NCBI RefSeq assembly: GCF_028389875.1
Contig: NC_084668.1
Coordinates: 16,511,993 to 16,575,992, forward strand
Origin: Rhea pennata
Lineage: Eukaryota > Chordata > Aves > Rheiformes > Rheidae
Direction of reading: 5' to 3'
DNA: 64,000 nt
The notes below the pieces were generated by a model that was not told the origin of the DNA, searched no databases, and saw only the letters and a list, made by a program, of their open reading frames with translations. Position numbers and translations under genes: made by a program. This document shows positions 54,840-64,000 of the stretch, piece after piece (within the stretch, counting starts at the first letter, position 1; each line of letters begins with the position of its first letter).

Positions 54840-55690
54840 GGGTTTGCCCCTGTGGGGCTCATGGGATGGAGGCAGCATCTCTGGGGCAAGCCTCCGCTGC
54901 GCTGTGGGTTTGCCCCCATGGGGTCTGGCTGGGATGGTGGTGGCCCTGCCGGCCCCCCAGCCCCTTCCCAGCTCTGCCGGGAGCGGGTAGGAGCCTCTGT
55001 GGGGATGTGGATCCCCCAAACCCTCGAGGGCTGGCCCTCACCCTGCTGTGGGGCACACCCCGACCGACGGTGGGCTGGACGCGTCTCCCCTGTGGTCTTG
55101 CCCCAAGGCCTCTGCAAGGCAGGGCCATCTCCTCAGTGCGGCGGGTCCCTGTCCCCTCAGGGCAGGCCATTGGCAAGGCAGATACTGTCTCCCTGTGGGG
55201 CAGGACCTAATCCATCCTGCTGGGGAGGCCCGGACCCCTTGTGGGGTAGGCTCTGACCCCTACGGGACAACCTCCAAATCCCCCTGCAGGGCAGACCCCA
55301 ATTCCAGCTGTGGGACAGGCCCCAGCCCCCTGTGTGCCACTCTTCCTCTGCCCTGTGGGGCAGGCCCCAATGTGCTATGGGGTAGGTTCCTAATTCCCCT
55401 GTGGGGCAAGCCACAAGTAGGGGCAGGCCCCTACTGGGTTGGCCCAGACCCCCTATGTGGCAGGCCCCAATGCCCTCTATGGGGCAGGTTCAGTCCCCTG
55501 TGTGGCAGGCCCCAACCTCCCCTGTGGGTCAGGCCCCAATCCCCCTATGGGGCACGCCCAGACCCACTGTGGGACAAACTGCAACCCTCCAGTGGGTCGA
55601 GCCCACATGCTGTGGGGCACGCCCCAAACCCCCCGGCGCAGCAAGCCCAGACCCCCTCTCGGGCACGCCCCAAACCCCGCGCGGGCCCGG
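54840..55690. repeat. Degenerate GC-rich minisatellite upstream of IGFBP2
   Basis: Many imperfect units of about 20-30 bases built around CTGTGGGGCAGGCCCCAA, clearest from about 55,190 to 55,640. Each unit pairs a C-rich half with a G-rich half, so neighbouring units can fold back on each other. The array creates long open frames in several frames (for example a 244-codon frame at 55048-55782) whose translation repeats PLWGRPQ-like words with a period near 8 residues. These are by-products of the repeat, not genes. The left part (54,840-55,180) is more decayed. Confidence 0.85.
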
Positions 55691-55815
55691 CCCAGAGGCT
55701 GCGGGGCGGGCTCGCACTCCGGGGGGGCCGTGCCCGCAGGCTGTGGGGCAGCCCCCTGGGGCCGCGGGGCGGGCGGCTCTAGGACCCGGCGGGCGCCGCG
55801 CCGCGCCCGGCCCCG

Positions 55816-55892
55816 CGCCGCTCCGCGCCGCGCCGCGCCGCGCCGAGCCGCGCCGCGCCGCGCCGAGCCGCGCCGAGCCGCGCCGCGCCGCC
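55816..55892. repeat. (GCCGC)n pentamer array
   Basis: About 15 units of GCCGC with some GCCGA variants, ending about 55 bases before the IGFBP2 start codon. It is therefore in the 5' UTR or core promoter. Confidence 0.92.
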
Positions 55893-55945
55893 GGGGGGCC
55901 GAGCGGCGTGTCCACCTGCCGGCCCCGCCGCCCGTCAGTCCCGCC

Positions 55946-56348
55946 ATGGCGCTCGGCGGGGTCGGTCGCGGCGGCGCGGCGCGGGCCGCCTGGCCGCGGC
56001 TGCTGGTGGCGGCGGCGGCGGCGGCGCTGGCGCTGGCGGGGCCGGCGCTGCCCGAGGTGCTGTTCCGCTGCCCGCCCTGCACGGCGGAGCGCCTGGCCGC
56101 CTGCCCCGCGGCCGCCCGCCCGCCCTGCCCCGAGCTGGTGCGGGAGCCCGGCTGCGGCTGCTGCCCGGTGTGCGCCCGCCTCGAGGCCGAGGCGTGCGGC
56201 GTCTACACGCCGCGCTGCGCCGCCGGCTTGCGCTGCTACCCCGACCCCGGCGCCGAGCTGCCCCTGCAAGCCCTGGTGCAGGGGCAGGGCACCTGCGCCC
56301 GCCGCCGCGACACGGCCGAGTACGGCGCCAGCGCCGAGCGCCCCGCAG
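55946..56348 (+). CDS. IGFBP2: IGFBP2 exon 1: insulin-like growth factor binding protein 2 (N-terminal part)
   Basis: IGFBP2 is a secreted protein that binds IGF1 and IGF2 and limits their access to the receptor. Exon 1 encodes 134 residues and one extra base before the donor GTGAGC. The start [10 protein letters not shown] sits in a strong Kozak context (CCCGCCATGG). A hydrophobic signal segment follows ([14 protein letters not shown], about residues 19-32, with a six-Ala run from GCG repeats). The mature domain then begins at EVLFRCPPC. All 12 N-domain cysteines are present, including the GCGCCPVC signature, then [20 protein letters not shown] and [11 protein letters not shown]. Wording such as EVLFRCPPC and [10 protein letters not shown] separates it from IGFBP5 and other paralogues. 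The linker and C-terminal thyroglobulin domain lie in later exons right of the window. The frame is open for 507 bases upstream of the ATG, but only because of repeat-rich GC sequence. Confidence 0.97.
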
Positions 56349-57250
56349 GTGAGCAGCGCCGAGCACCGCGCGCCGCGCTGCGGCTGCCGGCGTGGGGCTC
56401 CGCGCCGCCGGGGCGCCGGCAGCCCGCGCCCCCGGCCCCGGCAGCGGGCAGCGCGCCGCCCGGAGCGGGGCTGGCCCCGCGGCACCGGGGGGTGCCGCTG
56501 CGGGAGGGGGCGGCCGAAAGGGGGTCCCTGCCCGGGGGGCGGGATGGGGTGTCCGGCCGGGGGGCTTCGGGGAGAGGGAGGGTGCAGGGGGGGACCCCTG
56601 TGGGGCAGGAGACGGGGGCTCGCTGGGGAGGGAAGGGGAGCGGGGCACATCCTGGGGGCGGGGGTGTGGGGAGGAACGGGTGTTTTGGGTGGTGCTATCC
56701 CTCAAACAGAGGAAAGGAGAGAAACGGGTATTTGCGGGTGCAGCTATGTGTGGGGGGTGGAGGATGGGGGGAAAGGAGTATTTGGAGGTGCAGCTATCCT
56801 TGGAGGAGCGAGGAAGTTTTCCTTGGCCTGGGGACAGGATCCCCAGGAGCAGAGAGTGTCAAGGAGGGGGATTCACGGTGACCAAGTTATGGGGAGCGTC
56901 TGAGGGCAAGGGGGCCCCCGGGGAGTTTGGTGGGGACCCCCTGGGGGGCAGGGTCGAGGTTGGGGTCCCCTGGGGAAGCAAACCCCATGGAGGAAGATTG
57001 GGGAGGGATGCAGGGGAGGGGAGCCTCTGGAAGAGCAGGGAGAGGTGGAGGTGTGGGGTTTCGAGCCGGTAAGGAGACCTTGAAGGGTAAGAGATGCCCT
57101 AGAGATACGGGAGAAGGCACCGCCAGGGGACCATTTGCCTGGTGGGAAGGGGATGGTTGGGGCCCTGCTGCGTGGGGATCCCTTTCCGTAATTCCCACTT
57201 GTGGGCCGTGGGAGCCGGGTGCCAGTCTTGGCTAGCCCGTGTTGGGGGTC
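56349..57250 (+). other. IGFBP2: G-skewed start of IGFBP2 intron 1
   Basis: From about 56,470 to 57,250 the coding strand is dominated by runs of three to seven G, with few C runs. There are many candidate G-quadruplexes (for example GGGGGGCGGGATGGGG near 56,535). Such G-rich transcribed strands just after a CpG-island promoter are typical places for R-loops. Long frames in both strands here (up to 500 codons) run through the donor site and are compositional artefacts. Confidence 0.75.
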
Positions 57251-58251
57251 CGGCCCTACTCTCCAGCCCTCCCTGGTTGTGGCTTCTCGGTGCCGGGGGA
57301 GAAGGAGCATCCCCGAGGAGAGGGACGCTCACAGGCTCCTGACCTGTTGCTGCGCTTAGTGCGGGAGGAAGCTCTCCTGGGGGGTGCCGGTAGAGCGGAG
57401 CTTGGTTTTATTAATGCCTCGTCTCCGCTGGGATCGCCATAAACTCTCTCCCTCTCTGTGGGATGTTTAAAATCGCCACATCGGGTTAGGGAGTTGAAAC
57501 GAGCACTTTCTCCTCCGAAATCGCCCCTCCTTGACTTCTGCCTCGCGGCTGGTTTTGCTCCCCTGGCTCTGTCGGGGCTTTGACCTTGTTTGCATAACTA
57601 GTTCAGCAGCACGACTTTGAATTCTTTCCTTGCCTTGTGTTGAGGCTTCATTTAAAAGCGCTCTGAAACGGGGCTATTCCTTGCGCCGCGGTTCGCGGGA
57701 ACGATGGCGTTCTCGGCTACCTGGCTGCTGCTCCCGTTGGACCAGCGAGAGAAGGGGGAAAAAATCGTGGCACAGAAAACTCTGCACGTTGCAGCCTGCT
57801 GCTTCCGTGCACCCCGGCTGTAACCGGTGCCGTCCCCGCTCCTGTCCCCCACCCCCATTTGCCCAGCCGCTAAGGGCTGCAGAAAGACAGGAGTCTGGAG
57901 AACACGTTGATGTGAAATCTTGCTTGACTACAGAATATGAGTGTCAAGGGAATGAGTTTTACACTCTCCAGAAGAAGCCAAGGGCATTTAGATTTAAGGA
58001 ATCTGGGGCTGATTTCCAGGCTTAGGCTTTAGAAGTGTGGTGGTGGTGGTAAGCATTACAGTGATGGGTTAAGATAGTGGGTTTTTTTTGTTTTTTTGTT
58101 TTTTTTTTTGAGTTACAGCTGCTTTTCTAGTTTTATGGACTTATTTCAGAATTTTTAAGTTACTTCACTGGGTCTTTTGCTTGATTTTTATTATCTTTAT
58201 TGCTTTACAATGCATGTGATTTATTTGAACGTATCTCTGTGTCTGTTTAAT

Positions 58252-58278
<27 letters not shown>
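58252..58278. repeat. (AC)n microsatellite
   Basis: About 13 AC units followed by TATAAATAATAT. Confidence 0.92.
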
Positions 58279-58282
<4 letters not shown>

Positions 58283-58495
58283 AATAATATTTTAAGAACA
58301 CTTTAATGTACGTGGTGCTCTGTAATGTCCATAGGGGGTGAATAATAAAAATACTGGCACATCTTAAACCAGCGTGATGTGAAACATGCAGCTGGAATAT
58401 TCACAGTCGAGCATGTCTTGGCAAAGCAGCTTGGACATCCAGAGAAGGCTTTGCTCTCTTCAGATTACAGAATTTCTAACAGGTTGTTGCAGCCA

Positions 58496-58526
<31 letters not shown>

Positions 58527-58532
58527 CAAAAA
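58496..58532. repeat. (AAAAC)n array
   Basis: Five to six AAAAC units with A-rich flanks. Confidence 0.9.
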
Positions 58533-58811
58533 ACCCCCAAACAAACTAAAACACAGATCTGTCACTTCACTTGATGCTTTTCTATTCAGATCCATATCAC
58601 AGAATCATGTATTGTAGCTTCCATCTGCAGCATGCTTCCAAAATATATATTGAGGGAGAGTTTTCGTCTTCTCATTTAAAGCAGTGACAGGAAAAGCAGT
58701 CTGGCGCCCAAAGAGCAGAGATTGGAATTCCCTTTCAAATGCTGATGTCAAGCTAGTTTCAAGAGTGTCCTGAGAGCAGGTTTTTGCCTGCAAAAGGCAG
58801 GTGTTGAGCCT

Positions 58812-58815
58812 TTTC

Positions 58816-58846
<31 letters not shown>

Positions 58847-58864
58847 TTTTTTTTTTTTTTTTTC
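58812..58864. repeat. (CTT)n plus T run
   Basis: Several TTC units followed by about 26 T; a pure pyrimidine tract of about 50 bases. Confidence 0.9.
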
Positions 58865-61800
58865 TTAATGTGCTTAAAGGTATTTGCCCTTTTTCCCCTT
58901 TCCAGCTTGAAAAGGCTCCTTTGGCTGATTTGGGACTGGAATGCAGAGCTCGTGCTATTCCTAAATTAAGAGGTTGGCAAGTTTTTTTGTCCCTGAGGAG
59001 AGACAGAAGGATTGCCCAAATGAAACAAGGAATAAAACTCTGCAAATTCTCCTGCTGTGGCTCCAGCATTGTTTAGTCTTCCACTTAGGTCTGTAAAGCC
59101 AATCCTGAAATGGTTGTAGGCGGAAAGTAACATAAACCACCATGCAGCTAGGAAGCAGGGGATGTTGCTCATTGCACAAGAGGCTTTGGGTATTTTGAAG
59201 ATGTTGGGAATGTTGGAACGAAATAGCAGCAGTCTGTGGAAATCAGGCTGAGAACTTCTCTCCCCCACCCCGAGGGAGCTGCGTGTCTCAGCGGTCCTGA
59301 GCGCACGAACTCCCACTGATGGTGGGAGTGAGACAGAGGCTCGGCACCTCCAGGGATCAGGGCCTCTGAAATAGTTTCGATGCCACTGGACCACATGGTT
59401 TTGCAGTTTATTTCAGGTCATCATGTAACAAACTTTACATACTGCTTCCTGAACCTGCCTTAGCTCAGGACAGAGGGCTGTTACGGTATGTGCAAAGCTC
59501 TCAGAGGGTTCATGCCAGTCTTGAGCGTATTTATTCTTTCAGCACCTCCACAAGATCTATGCTTGGTTTTAAAGATGGACAAATTAGATTTGCCCAAGGT
59601 CAGCCAGGACACATGGAGCACAGCAAAGACTGTTAGCAGTTTGTCAGAAATAAGCTGGGGGATCCAGTCTGTTTCCCAGTCCCGAATAGCGACCTTTCCT
59701 CCAAGCACGTCTGGGGTGGCCCAGGACTGAACGGGGCCAAGAGGCAGAGCCTACTTTGAGAGGCATTTTAGGCACTACTGAGGTCTCCAGCACAATCTCA
59801 GCTGGAGAGCGGGGGTGCTGGCTTCTGCTTCGGCCATCGTGAATCAGAAAGGGGAGATTGCATGGCTTTGTTCATCTCTCAGCTGCACAAGAGCAGCTTC
59901 CCTCTCCCTCCTTCTCCTGGATTTGTCTCTCACTGTGTGTCGGAGCAAGCAGGTTCAGGAGCTAACCCTGCAGAACAGCAGCACTGGGAAACAAGCCAAC
60001 AATTTTCTGCCCGATCAGTGAACTGAACTGGCTGAAGATTCATCAGAGTGCCAGCACTGCTGCAACGCAGAAGGTGGCAGTTTGTCCTAGGAGGTGGAGC
60101 AGGGCAGATCTTAGCATTGCCAGCAGAGACTGCAGTAAATATACCATGGAGTTGCACAGGTCAGGGACCCACATTTTAACCTGACATGCTAACATACGTA
60201 AAGTCACAAATGCCTGAGTTACGAAACTAGCTAAAGAAATGTCTTTTCTCCCAAATGGAGACAGCATCCTAAGAAACTAGTTCTGCTCTGAAAAGCTGCT
60301 CCAAAGCTGACCAGTTATTTTTTTTTTCTCTTTGCTAGTGTAGTTCATTTAGGTTCGTAGCATTGTTTTATTTTGCTGTTGTGTTATCTGTACTTTGTGA
60401 TGCTGATCGAAGCACTCTCCGAACCCACCATGGGCTACTGAGTTCTGTTTCAGAATTTCACCTTTATATTAAAAGAAATGCCTTTTTTAAGTCCATGCTA
60501 CTGCAAAAAAATCCTTCTGATTGGAAAGGGAGCTCTGTAAAGGTTGTAGCTGCAGGTGAACTTGAAGGGCTGGTATTGCCTCCTTCACCTGGTCAGGGAC
60601 TCCATTTTGAACTCCCATGATACAAAAGCAGCGTCAAAACAGTTAACTGTTAAAAACAGAGCTCATTTAAACATCCAGCTAAAATCCTTATTTGGGTAGC
60701 CCCAAACACATCCTTCCTTATGGGTCAAATGTCAAAACCTCCATTTCCCATTGGCAGGCAGCTGCTAAAAGACAATTCAATGTATTGCACCAAAACACAG
60801 AAGACTCTAAGGTTAGAGGCAGCATAATGTAAGTGGAATTTTAACAGCAACTTGAAAACCATGCCAGTAATGCTATGAATGCATTCTTCACATCCACTGA
60901 ATTGCCAGGAAGACTTCTGCCTTTCTCCTGCTTTTATAAAGAAATGAAGCATCCATCATGATCTGCATGTGCGAGTGTGGATTTGTCCTTCTGCCCCCAC
61001 AACTTCAGACAAACTTGGCTGGTCTTTTTGACTGGACCAAACAGGGGGGTGGAGGCCTTGAAGGTGCTGTGCTGCTAAGCAGTGGGTGAGGGTAGAGTAG
61101 AGCCAGGCTACCAGTGTCTCCCCCTCCCTGTGCTAGACACCTTTTGAGGCAGAACCACGTGGGATGGAGAGCTTGGATGTTATTAGACACTAGAGAGGCT
61201 GACCACAAGAAGCAGATCTACACGAGTGTTACTGTATCTGCTGCCACTGAAGTGACTGCAACTGCTGCAGAGCTTCTTGTCGTGGAAGAATTATGAGTGA
61301 AATGTAATTGATAACAGCTCCAAGGATGATACGTGAATGTAAAGGCATTCAGCTGATCCATCTTTGCTGCTTCTGGGGTTTTGCCAGAGGTTTCCGAGCA
61401 CTTTTGGGGTGCCTGTGTCCAGTTGAGAACAGGCCCTGGGCTGGCTGTGATCTTTAAGATAATAAATAGCACTTTGTGGAGCAGCTTCTTCAAAATAATA
61501 CCAACTCCCCATATCCCATCGGAGTTTGCTGTGGTGCAGGGGTGCAATATATTTTGGAGGGAAGGGGAAGTCTGGGAAAATTTCAAGGCTCTGGCCCAAA
61601 GGAGAAATGTGTTTTCATGCTGTCCCTTGGCAAATGACCTGTTTCCTCCTTGCCCTTTGCAGTTGTTTCCTTTCCTTTGGGTTTCAGGCTCATACTCGCT
61701 GAGCATGGTATTTGTCAAGGGAACAGCAAGAAGCGCCATCTGTGAGAAAGTCCATGTCGTTTGTTTTATCCACATCCAGGAATTGAGCCGGGATAAACAA

Positions 61801-63473
61801 TTCAGGAGGCAAAACAGTGAAAACTGGAATGCATTAGGTGTGTTTGCTTGTGGCACTGTACTAGACCTGGCTGCAGTGTTAGCTGGATTCACTTACCCAA
61901 CCGATGGGTTGGTGCAGTGTCACCACAAAGACAACAGGATTTGTGCAAATTGTGTTTCATCCCCACTGTCAGCAGTAGCTCTGTACCTGTTTTTCCTAGC
62001 CCTGTATTCATCACTAAGGAGCTAGATGGAATAGCAGTTTTTCTGGTGGGTTGTATGCGTTTTTGTTTAGATTGGGCAATTTCAGCTTTCTGGATTTGGT
62101 CACAGCTGAATTTCCTGATGGGACTCTGATTCTTTCAGGGAAGGTCTTCTACATTAGGCAGACAGAATAAGCAGAAGGCCAAGGTAAAGTGCAAACGTGC
62201 TTCAGAGTTTTTCTGTTAAATGAGGAGGGCTGAACTTGGTGGTATACCTAGTTTCCAAATGTAAAAATTCCTGGTTTCTTGCCTTGCATTAGGGGGAAAT
62301 ACGTAATTTAGATACAGTGGCTGCTTAGCAAGCCCCTTCTTATCGCAAAGATGCAAAGCTGTTGTCTTTGTGTGCACAGCGCTATTTGCTTCCCCCAGCC
62401 TTCACACCTGGCTTTTCCTTGGGGAGGTGTTGCCTGAAACACTGCATGTGTATCGGCTTTTGAGGGTGTCCTTTAGCAGCACATACTGAATACATCGGGC
62501 TCTGCTTTCCATCATGTCGTTGCTGACTGTTAGCATCTGCCAGAAGAGGCATGTTCATCTTCAGTCGAAAAGTGAGGCTTTAACAGATTGCATGAGTCTT
62601 GCAGAGAAAGCTGCATTAGTGCCTGGTGTCTGTCTGGGGAGTACTGTGCTACGTGTCCCTTTGCTGCGTGCCATGCAGTAACACGCTCTTCTGTGTGTGC
62701 CAAGTGTAGTGATGTGATCTGGAGGCTAGATGCAGTGTGCATTCCTGGTATGGACTTGGGAGAGGAGAAATCCTTGCTTTGGGGACCATGCTGCTGCACA
62801 GATTACGTGAGGCATGTTTGTAACTCTTTCATCCCTGCTGAGCTGATTTCAGGCTAATTGCTATGAAAAGGGGGTGGCCATGCCCCACTTTCTGCCTACC
62901 CTCACGCCCATCCTCATGCCCCCTCACACAGGTGCTGGCCCTTGCCCAGCCCCAAGGTGAGCCATGCCAGGGAGTTAACCTGGCAAAAAAATTTTTTTTT
63001 TTGGAAAGATGAGTTTCCTACTGGTTTGGCTTCCTGAGTCAGCACAGCACGGAATTGGCTGAGTATGCGATAAAGAGGATGTTCAGAAATGCAAGGTCAG
63101 GAGAGGGGTGCAAAGAAAGGGGAGCAGGGCCACCCTTGGGTGACGTAGCTTAGCGTTGGGGTTCGGATGGCTGTGAGCGGGGCCAAGCTGGGCCCTTGTT
63201 TCTCCTGCTGAGAAGCCATGTCCCTCCTGCTGGAGTCATTCCCCGGGGCGTGAGGCAGTTGCATGCTTGCTGAGAGCGCAGCTGAGGTGGCAGCCTGCTG
63301 ATGCGCTTGCTGCAGGAGCGGCGTGCACATGCCTGTGTGGGACACAAGATCAATTCTCCTACCTTTCCCTGCTTTCCCATGGTGATCCCTAATCAAGGAT
63401 TTATTGGGTTAGGGTATGGAATAAGAATTGCAGGTGCTACTTTGGGAGTCTAGCCCTGCTTTTTTCCTCCAGA

Positions 63474-63501
63474 CCAAAAAAAAAAAAAAAAAAAAAAAAA
63501 A
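63474..63501. repeat. A homopolymer
   Basis: A run of about 26 A followed by GAGATTGC. Confidence 0.9.
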
Positions 63502-64000
63502 GAGATTGCAAATCCAGTCCTATTTGTGAGTATTTCCATAGTGACCCAAACTCTTTTCAGCAGACTGAATCTCTGACAGAGACATCTTTGCTCACCTTTA
63601 GCCGTGGCTGCCAGCAAGTGTTTCTCATTCAAGAACTGGCCAAGTGTGACCTTGTTAAACATGTGAATTGACATCTAATTACAGGCTGAAGTGATGTGGT
63701 GGTTATCCTGGGATAACTTGAGAAAAGGAGGTTAGTTAACAGCTACAGCGCTCTGCTGCAGCTCTGTGTTCGACAACGTGGGCTGTACCGTTGTGACGGC
63801 GTTACTCGTTGTATTGCCTTTAGTGTTTTGCCCCATGCACAATTTAGCTGGATTCCAATGGGAAGATCAAATCTCTTTCTACATTAGCTTATGATGGAAA
63901 TAACTGTTTTAGAAAGGAAAGGGTCAGCAGTCATGTGGCTTACTTATAGGATTGAATACTGGGAAACATCAGGTCACTTTTGTAAGCCTTAAACTATCTT

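Larger units (their letters stand above)
55600..57400. promoter_or_regulatory. IGFBP2: CpG island over IGFBP2 exon 1
   Basis: Very high GC and CpG density from the end of the minisatellite through exon 1 and into intron 1, fading after about 57,300. GC boxes lie at about 55,702-55,711 and 55,766-55,776. No TATA box is seen, consistent with a TATA-less Sp1-type promoter. Confidence 0.85.
57251..64000 (+). other. IGFBP2: IGFBP2 intron 1 (right-truncated)
   Basis: No further IGFBP2 exon was found: neither the RTPCQQELDQVLERI-type segment nor the thyroglobulin-domain exons. A first intron of many kilobases is usual for this gene. It holds a T-rich tract (58,081-58,111), a CA repeat, an AAAAC array, a CTT/T tract and an A run at 63,474-63,501. 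A pair of overlapping opposite-strand open frames lies at 61,218-62,025. The remainder shows nothing specific. Confidence 0.75.

Noticed and set aside
54840-55690. Repeat-and-spacer appearance reminiscent of a CRISPR array
   Set aside because: Units are degenerate, have no conserved direct repeat with unique spacers of constant length, and the window is a vertebrate genome.
55048-55782. A 244-codon frame with repeated PLWGRPQ-like words, resembling a repeat protein
   Set aside because: The periodicity is that of the underlying GC-rich minisatellite, and other frames over the same array are open as well. No start context, splice sites or known family.
55401-56903. 500- and 480-codon open frames across IGFBP2 exon 1, plus long minus-strand frames of 373, 256 and 201 codons
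   Set aside because: They run from the minisatellite through the splice donor into G-rich intron. Stop codons are rare only because the sequence is very GC-rich. Only residues from the ATG at 55946 to the donor at 56348 match IGFBP2.

Overview
The window is vertebrate nuclear DNA, almost certainly from a bird. It carries multi-exon genes with GT-AG introns, AATAAA poly(A) signals, CpG-island promoters and several CR1 LINE fragments. The three genes lie in the order SMARCAL1 - RPL37A - IGFBP2, all on the + strand, which is the conserved amniote order (human 2q35). The species cannot be fixed from the sequence alone.

Layout. 1-12,660 is the 3' part of SMARCAL1: seven coding exons covering the C-terminal 326 residues, including the second helicase lobe, stop codon and poly(A) signal. 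The N-terminal part lies left of the window. 12,660-18,060 is an intergenic spacer with one diverged CR1-like fragment. 18,062-21,140 is the complete RPL37A gene: four exons, 92 residues, with a TOP-type start and NRF1/ETS-like promoter motifs. 21,140-55,600 is about 34 kb with no coding gene I can support. It holds CR1 and older CR1-like fragments, microsatellites, a pair of related roughly 320-bp segments 1.44 kb apart, and an enhancer-like AT/homeobox-motif-rich stretch near 52.0-53.5 kb. From about 54.8 kb the sequence becomes very GC-rich: a degenerate 20-30-bp minisatellite, then a GCCGC pentamer array, then IGFBP2 exon 1 (55,946-56,348). From 56,349 to the end is IGFBP2 intron 1, beginning with a strongly G-skewed stretch; no further IGFBP2 exon is seen.

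The three genes are functionally unrelated: a fork-remodelling annealing helicase, a 60S ribosomal protein and a secreted IGF-binding protein. Their proximity is conserved synteny, not an operon-like unit. I found no new enzymatic, defence or mobile system. The observations most worth checking are the PIP-box-like C-terminal tail of this SMARCAL1, the minisatellite/pentamer/G-skew architecture around the IGFBP2 start, the duplicated pair at 31.1/32.5 kb and the candidate regulatory block at 52-53.5 kb.
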